Shown here: one piece after another, positions 33,981 through 36,900 of the stretch
How positions within the stretch are numbered: the stretch's first letter is position 1
How the letters are laid out: each line of letters opens with the position of its first letter
Origin: [Leptolyngbya] sp. JSC-1
GTDB taxonomy: Bacteria > Cyanobacteriota > Cyanobacteriia > Elainellales > Elainellaceae
Assembly (NCBI GenBank): GCA_000733415.1
Contig: KL662191.1
Location: 1,114,839-1,151,738 of the forward strand
Direction of reading: 5' to 3'
Length of the DNA stretch: 36,900 nucleotides
Program-made: the position numbers and the translations under genes
The notes under the pieces: model-generated
Told to the model about the DNA's origin: nothing
Database searches by the model: none
What the model saw: the letters and a program-made list of their open reading frames with translations, nothing else

Positions 33981-34474
33981 GGCATTACAGGAAATCGCTG
34001 CATAGCTCGTTCCACATCAATCCGGATATCGGTGGGGAAGTGGTGAATCACATCCATCATGGTCCAATCACCCGGCTCGGCTGCCGCCAACACCAAAGCG
34101 CTGCGAATTGCATAAAAGCCATTCAACCCAGAAGGGGTGTTAATCACTTCACCCAATCCCTGAAGAAAATCCACGACTACTGGGATTTCGGTCATGCGAT
34201 AAACGGCAACTTCATTCATTGTATAGGGCTGCTGCAAGGCTTGGCGGAGCTGTTGGCGGGTGTTTTGATCCAACTGACTGGTATAGCGAGCCAATTCGGG
34301 GGTTATTTCTCCCGTATGCACAAAAGTTGCTAATGATTCCACCGATAGTGAAAACAGCAGCGGACCATACTTGAGATAGATACGCTCGGCACCTTGGGCT
34401 GAAGCTGTTGTAAGCAGCACAATCAACGTTCCGATCAAGCTTCCTACCCCGAGCCGTATGGCATCTACTAGCAT
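33977..34474 (-). CDS. Standalone DUF1400 protein, exported or membrane-anchored
   Basis: 165 residues. An N-terminal hydrophobic stretch (about 8-27) ends in SAQGAERI, a good signal-peptide end. The remainder matches DUF1400: AERIYLKYGPLLFSLSVESLATFVHTGEI, a helical section, LGEVINTPSG and AIRSALVLAAAE. In cyanobacteria this domain normally precedes an alpha/beta hydrolase; here no hydrolase follows, the gene ends and the carotenoid oxygenase begins in a 4-nt overlap. It may be an accessory or lipid-binding subunit for that exported enzyme; this is inference. It lies 47 nt after the Rieske gene. Confidence 0.8.
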   Translation of the reverse strand: MLVDAIRLGVGSLIGTLIVLLTTASAQGAERIYLKYGPLLFSLSVESLATFVHTGEITPELARYTSQLDQNTRQQLRQALQQPYTMNEVAVYRMTEIPVVVDFLQGLGEVINTPSGLNGFYAIRSALVLAAAEPGDWTMMDVIHHFPTDIRIDVERAMQRFPVMP

Positions 34475-34521
34475 CGCCTCAATTTCCTAATTTATCTTAC
34501 TAGCCGATTTTTCAATGTTCC

Positions 34522-35607
34522 CTATTCTGTTGCGATTTCGTAAGCTTTGGCTACTTGGTGACGTATCAAACGCTGTACAGCAGGAATCGCTCGATTCAGT
34601 TCGTAGTTGCGCTGATGGGGGTTGTTCAAATACGCCTGCTGCTCTTCTTCGATCATCTGCACATCCTGTTTTACCAAGCCATCTAACATGCGTTGAGCCG
34701 AGCCAAACAGGCGATTTTTCAGGAATCGCCGAAAGGCAATTGGCATCCGATGCAGGTTATCGAAGGCATTCAACGAAGTGAAATGCACCAGGTAGGCGCG
34801 TGTCGCGGTGGCATGGATGGGACATACCAGACAATAAATCTTGAAGTCCTGACCGAGTGTTGCCATCCAGTGGGGATAGGCATAGCTAACATGCAGCGGT
34901 TCGGGATGGAGTTGCCGCAGGGCCGGGAAAAAGAGCTGAGCAATCGACCAAATGTGATCAATCCGGTAATAGCTTTGCGCCTGATAATAGGCATCTACTC
35001 GATTGTCAGTTTCAGACAAATCTTGCAGGACTGGATTGGCCCATGCCTGATGTTCTTCATGCAGATGGCCATGGTACATGTCCATTAAATTTTCGATTAA
35101 AAACGAGTAGTGCGCTTCACATTCAATCACCGAGACGGTGGCAATGTAATTCAAATGGTCCCATTCTGGTACGCCTAAGAGCGGCACCCGTTGCGCTTGT
35201 GCTGCGTCGCCAGGGAACAACCAAATAAACCCATCCTGTTCTTTGAGAGGATACGACTGCAATTGACAGTTGGGCAACTTTTGCTGCTGGCTCAAATAGG
35301 GGACCGCCACACAGCGACCTGTGCCATCAAAACACCAGCCATGATAGGCGCACTCCAATCGGTCGCCAATCACCTTGCCGTGACTCAGTTTTACCTGCCG
35401 ATGCGGGCAGCGGTCCTCTACAGCCTGCACTTGACCATTGCGATCCCGAAACAGCACGATCGGCTGCTGCCACAGCGTAATGCCGTAGGGTTGAGTGTTC
35501 ACGTCTGCACTGCGAGCAACCACATACCAGCAGTGGGGATTGATTTCCAGGGAACGAACATCCCCTAAAGCTATTTCTGTTGCAGGGGGAGGTGTGATTT
35601 GCTGCAT
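34522..35607 (-). CDS. Rieske 2Fe-2S non-heme iron oxygenase
   Basis: 361 residues. The Rieske centre is CPH...CAYH with C67, H69, C86 and H89. The mononuclear iron motif ENLMDMYHGHLHEEH (172-186) provides D176, H179 and H183 in the family pattern NxxDxxH(x3-4)H. The general plan resembles pheophorbide a oxygenase/vanillate O-demethylase-type oxygenases. No signal peptide, so it is cytosolic or peripheral. It would oxidise an aromatic or tetrapyrrole/terpenoid substrate with electrons from ferredoxin. First gene of an operon with DUF1400 and an exported carotenoid oxygenase; a promoter is visible just upstream, leaving a very short leader of about 20 nt. Confidence 0.9.
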   Translation of the reverse strand: MQQITPPPATEIALGDVRSLEINPHCWYVVARSADVNTQPYGITLWQQPIVLFRDRNGQVQAVEDRCPHRQVKLSHGKVIGDRLECAYHGWCFDGTGRCVAVPYLSQQQKLPNCQLQSYPLKEQDGFIWLFPGDAAQAQRVPLLGVPEWDHLNYIATVSVIECEAHYSFLIENLMDMYHGHLHEEHQAWANPVLQDLSETDNRVDAYYQAQSYYRIDHIWSIAQLFFPALRQLHPEPLHVSYAYPHWMATLGQDFKIYCLVCPIHATATRAYLVHFTSLNAFDNLHRMPIAFRRFLKNRLFGSAQRMLDGLVKQDVQMIEEEQQAYLNNPHQRNYELNRAIPAVQRLIRHQVAKAYEIATE

Positions 35608-35634
35608 GCTCAGTCTTCCAAACTGCCAATGGCG

Positions 35635-35663
35635 AGTATACAGTAGCCAATATACACCCTCAA
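35635..35663 (-). promoter_or_regulatory. Promoter of the Rieske-DUF1400-carotenoid oxygenase operon
   Basis: On the minus strand: TTGAGG (35663-35658), exactly 17 bp, TATACT (35640-35635). Start of transcription near 35628. Confidence 0.65.
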
Positions 35664-35743
35664 CTCGGAAAAATGCATCTGCTCTAAGCTAGACGAATTG
35701 GACTCAACCAACCATCTTTGTACGGTCGGTGTGCAACGGGATT

Positions 35744-35768
35744 GTTAGGCTGCGCCTACTCTTAAGTT
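35744..35768. repeat. Left copy of inverted repeat flanking the YaaW-like gene
   Basis: GTTAGGCTG, an 8-nt extra segment, then CTTAAGTT. The reverse complement without the extra segment occurs at 36572-36588. On the minus strand the sequence after the gene starts GCCTAAC, the form of the R'' core of an integron attC site. Confidence 0.55.
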
Positions 35769-36420
35769 TATGCTGAATGCCGAAGCATCGAAACATAGAC
35801 AACAGCCAAGGTGAGACGATTCCAATTGGGTTGATTGAGTGTGAATAGAATACCTCCAGCTAGTGCTGCCCAACCTACAGGTCCAAGGATAAGTGCAATT
35901 GTTTGGCTCATGCCCATATAAATTGCAAAAGGTAATGTAATTCCCAAGGCGTTAGTCAGTCCACCTAGAACGGTACTTGCCAACACATACACTCCAAAAC
36001 CACTCATTTTTGCAACTGTCATCACACCACCGCCCAGCAGCAAACTCTCAAGACGTGGATCATCGCTATCTCTTTGCATCTCCATAACAAGTTTTTGTCG
36101 CTGCTCTGGTGAAAGCTGCTCCAGCATATTCTGAAACAGCTTGGTTACAACAGCGGCTTCAATTTCTTGAGTTTCTAAGTCGCGCCACCGACGACCATCT
36201 AATGTGCTTGTCCAATCAATATGGATGTGATCGGCAACGTCTGTTACTATCTGCTTCCAAGAATCGTTCCAGAAAAGTTGACCAATACTTTCAGCCCTGA
36301 GATAGCGTATATGATTGCAGAGAGTATCAGGAGATCGCCAAATGCTGATTCAGTCAGCTTTGCCAAGTTTTTTTGTTGTTCTTTTGTAGCCGATTCGACA
36401 ATTCCGTAAAATTCTTTCAT
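35768..36420 (-). pseudogene. Frameshifted YaaW/UPF0174-like gene
   Basis: The ATG at 36420 opens a frame (MKEFYGIVESATKEQQKNL...) that stops after 58 codons. A -1 frame, open from 36349 without any start codon before 36127, continues with RYLRAESIGQLFW, WKQIVTDVADHI, LETQEIEAAVVTKLFQ and the segment from 36127 (LSPEQRQKL), then two hydrophobic segments (VYVLASTVLGGLTNALGITL; IALILGPVGWAALAGGILF). The pieces together give a protein of about 215 residues resembling E. coli YaaW and relatives. One missing base around 36330-36345 (for instance in the ATTTGG region) explains the break. Only a 119-residue C-terminal product from the ATG at 36127 could be made as it stands. Alternatives are a sequencing error or genuine use of the internal start. 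Function of the family is unknown. Confidence 0.6.
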
Positions 36421-36571
36421 TGTTGCAATTTAGCTTTCATCGTAGGACGATTTTCTGTCAAATGAAGCACCCTATTGTTCAAGCTAGATCACGTACTTGG
36501 CTGTCATCCAAAAGCAATAAAAGCTTTATTCAAGCATTACACAAATAACATTAAAGCACTGCCTTACCGAT

Positions 36572-36588
36572 AACTTAAGCAGCCTAAC
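36572..36588. repeat. Right copy of inverted repeat flanking the YaaW-like gene
   Basis: AACTTAAGCAGCCTAAC is the reverse complement of the left copy apart from the 8-nt insertion there. On the minus strand it ends a palindromic stretch with GTTAGGC directly before the gene, the form of an attC R' core. Confidence 0.55.
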
Positions 36589-36670
36589 GGTGCTGTTCAG
36601 CGGTTGCAGACATGCTTCGTTACTCCACGAGCAGGAACCATCAATCCGTTGCACCTTGATTATGGGGGGA

Positions 36671-36710
36671 CAGGACTGAAACTGAGTCTATCGTCTCTGC
36701 TTCAGTCCTG
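36671..36710. repeat. 10-bp perfect inverted repeat
   Basis: CAGGACTGAA (36671-36680) and TTCAGTCCTG (36701-36710) with a 20-nt loop. No T-tract follows, so it is not a simple terminator; an RNA hairpin or mobile-element end are possible. Confidence 0.6.
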
Positions 36711-36900
36711 GGAGACAGAGTGGGAGACGACCATGCATCGGGCGACACTAGATGTCTACTAACCTATCGCCTCGCCCCACCCTGTGCTTTGCTCGCCAAC
36801 GCATCCTCTAGAGGTCGGTACCGCCATACCTGCCATACTCTCTTCGCCTTGAGCAGAAGCATCCCAGTCAGTCCAACTGAGCACAGTTTGAGCATAGCAT

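Larger units (their letters stand above)
36421..36900. other. 480-bp terminal stretch without supported gene
   Basis: It contains the right inverted repeat of the YaaW-like unit, an imperfect nested palindrome (about 36582-36657) and a 10-bp inverted repeat (36671-36710). No open frame with recognisable protein features and no tRNA-like cloverleaf was seen. Confidence 0.5.

Noticed and set aside
35640..35750. A complete canonical attC site downstream of the YaaW-like gene
   Set aside because: The GCCTAAC start is present but no matching GTTAGGC end is found within 110 bp, so only a degenerate or partial site can be claimed.
1..36900. tRNA, rRNA, CRISPR arrays, transposase genes and known riboswitches
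   Set aside because: Looked for T-loop GTTCGA-type cloverleaves, regularly spaced repeats of 25-37 bp, DDE/HUH motifs and conserved riboswitch cores in all intergenic regions; none was found by eye.

Overview
The window reads as chromosomal DNA of a cyanobacterium, probably filamentous. The beta' subunit of RNA polymerase is split into rpoC1 and rpoC2, and rpoC2 carries the very long cyanobacterial insertion. The order rpsT-tatD-rpoB-rpoC1-rpoC2 is the usual cyanobacterial one. Three exact HIP1 octamers (GCGATCGC at 1928, 2405 and 10737), two carotenoid-cleavage-type oxygenases, a giant NB-ARC/WD40 protein and several heptanucleotide tandem repeats fit the same assignment.

Layout. 1-1540: 3' part of a hybrid sensor kinase. 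1608-3787: ROK sugar kinase (minus) and, divergently, an acyl-CoA dehydrogenase-like protein. 3974-7488: a phosphodiesterase nested inside a phytase-like domain, preceded by a candidate Pho box, then an SPFH-FHA fusion. 7506-8392: moaD, the remnant of a HAD hydrolase and a small SRPBCC-like protein. 8413-10799 (minus): hisD, a universal stress protein and a GNAT acetyltransferase, possibly co-transcribed. 11032-22219: rpsT, tatD and the RNA polymerase genes, with a near-consensus promoter, an attenuator-like hairpin in the rpoB leader and a terminator after rpoC2. 22540-28551 (minus): an NB-ARC/WD40 STAND protein followed 36 nt later by a 780-residue divergent carotenoid oxygenase. 28552-29217: a gene-free regulatory region with 11-bp-phased repeats, then a small exported protein. 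29601-32496: a class I/II aminotransferase and an Hsp70-like ATPase. 32493-35607 (minus): a compact operon of Rieske oxygenase, standalone DUF1400 protein and Tat-exported apocarotenoid oxygenase, with its own promoter. 35744-36588: a frameshifted YaaW-like gene between inverted repeats that resemble cassette boundaries.

How the genes work together. The polymerase cluster is housekeeping. Three accessory groups stand out: (a) the Rieske/DUF1400/carotenoid oxygenase operon, which looks like a small oxidative apocarotenoid pathway with a periplasmic or thylakoid-lumen step; (b) the STAND sensor coupled to an unusually large carotenoid-oxygenase-like enzyme; (c) the putative phosphate-starvation gene for a GDPD/phytase-like protein. 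All functional statements come from reading motifs; no database search was run.
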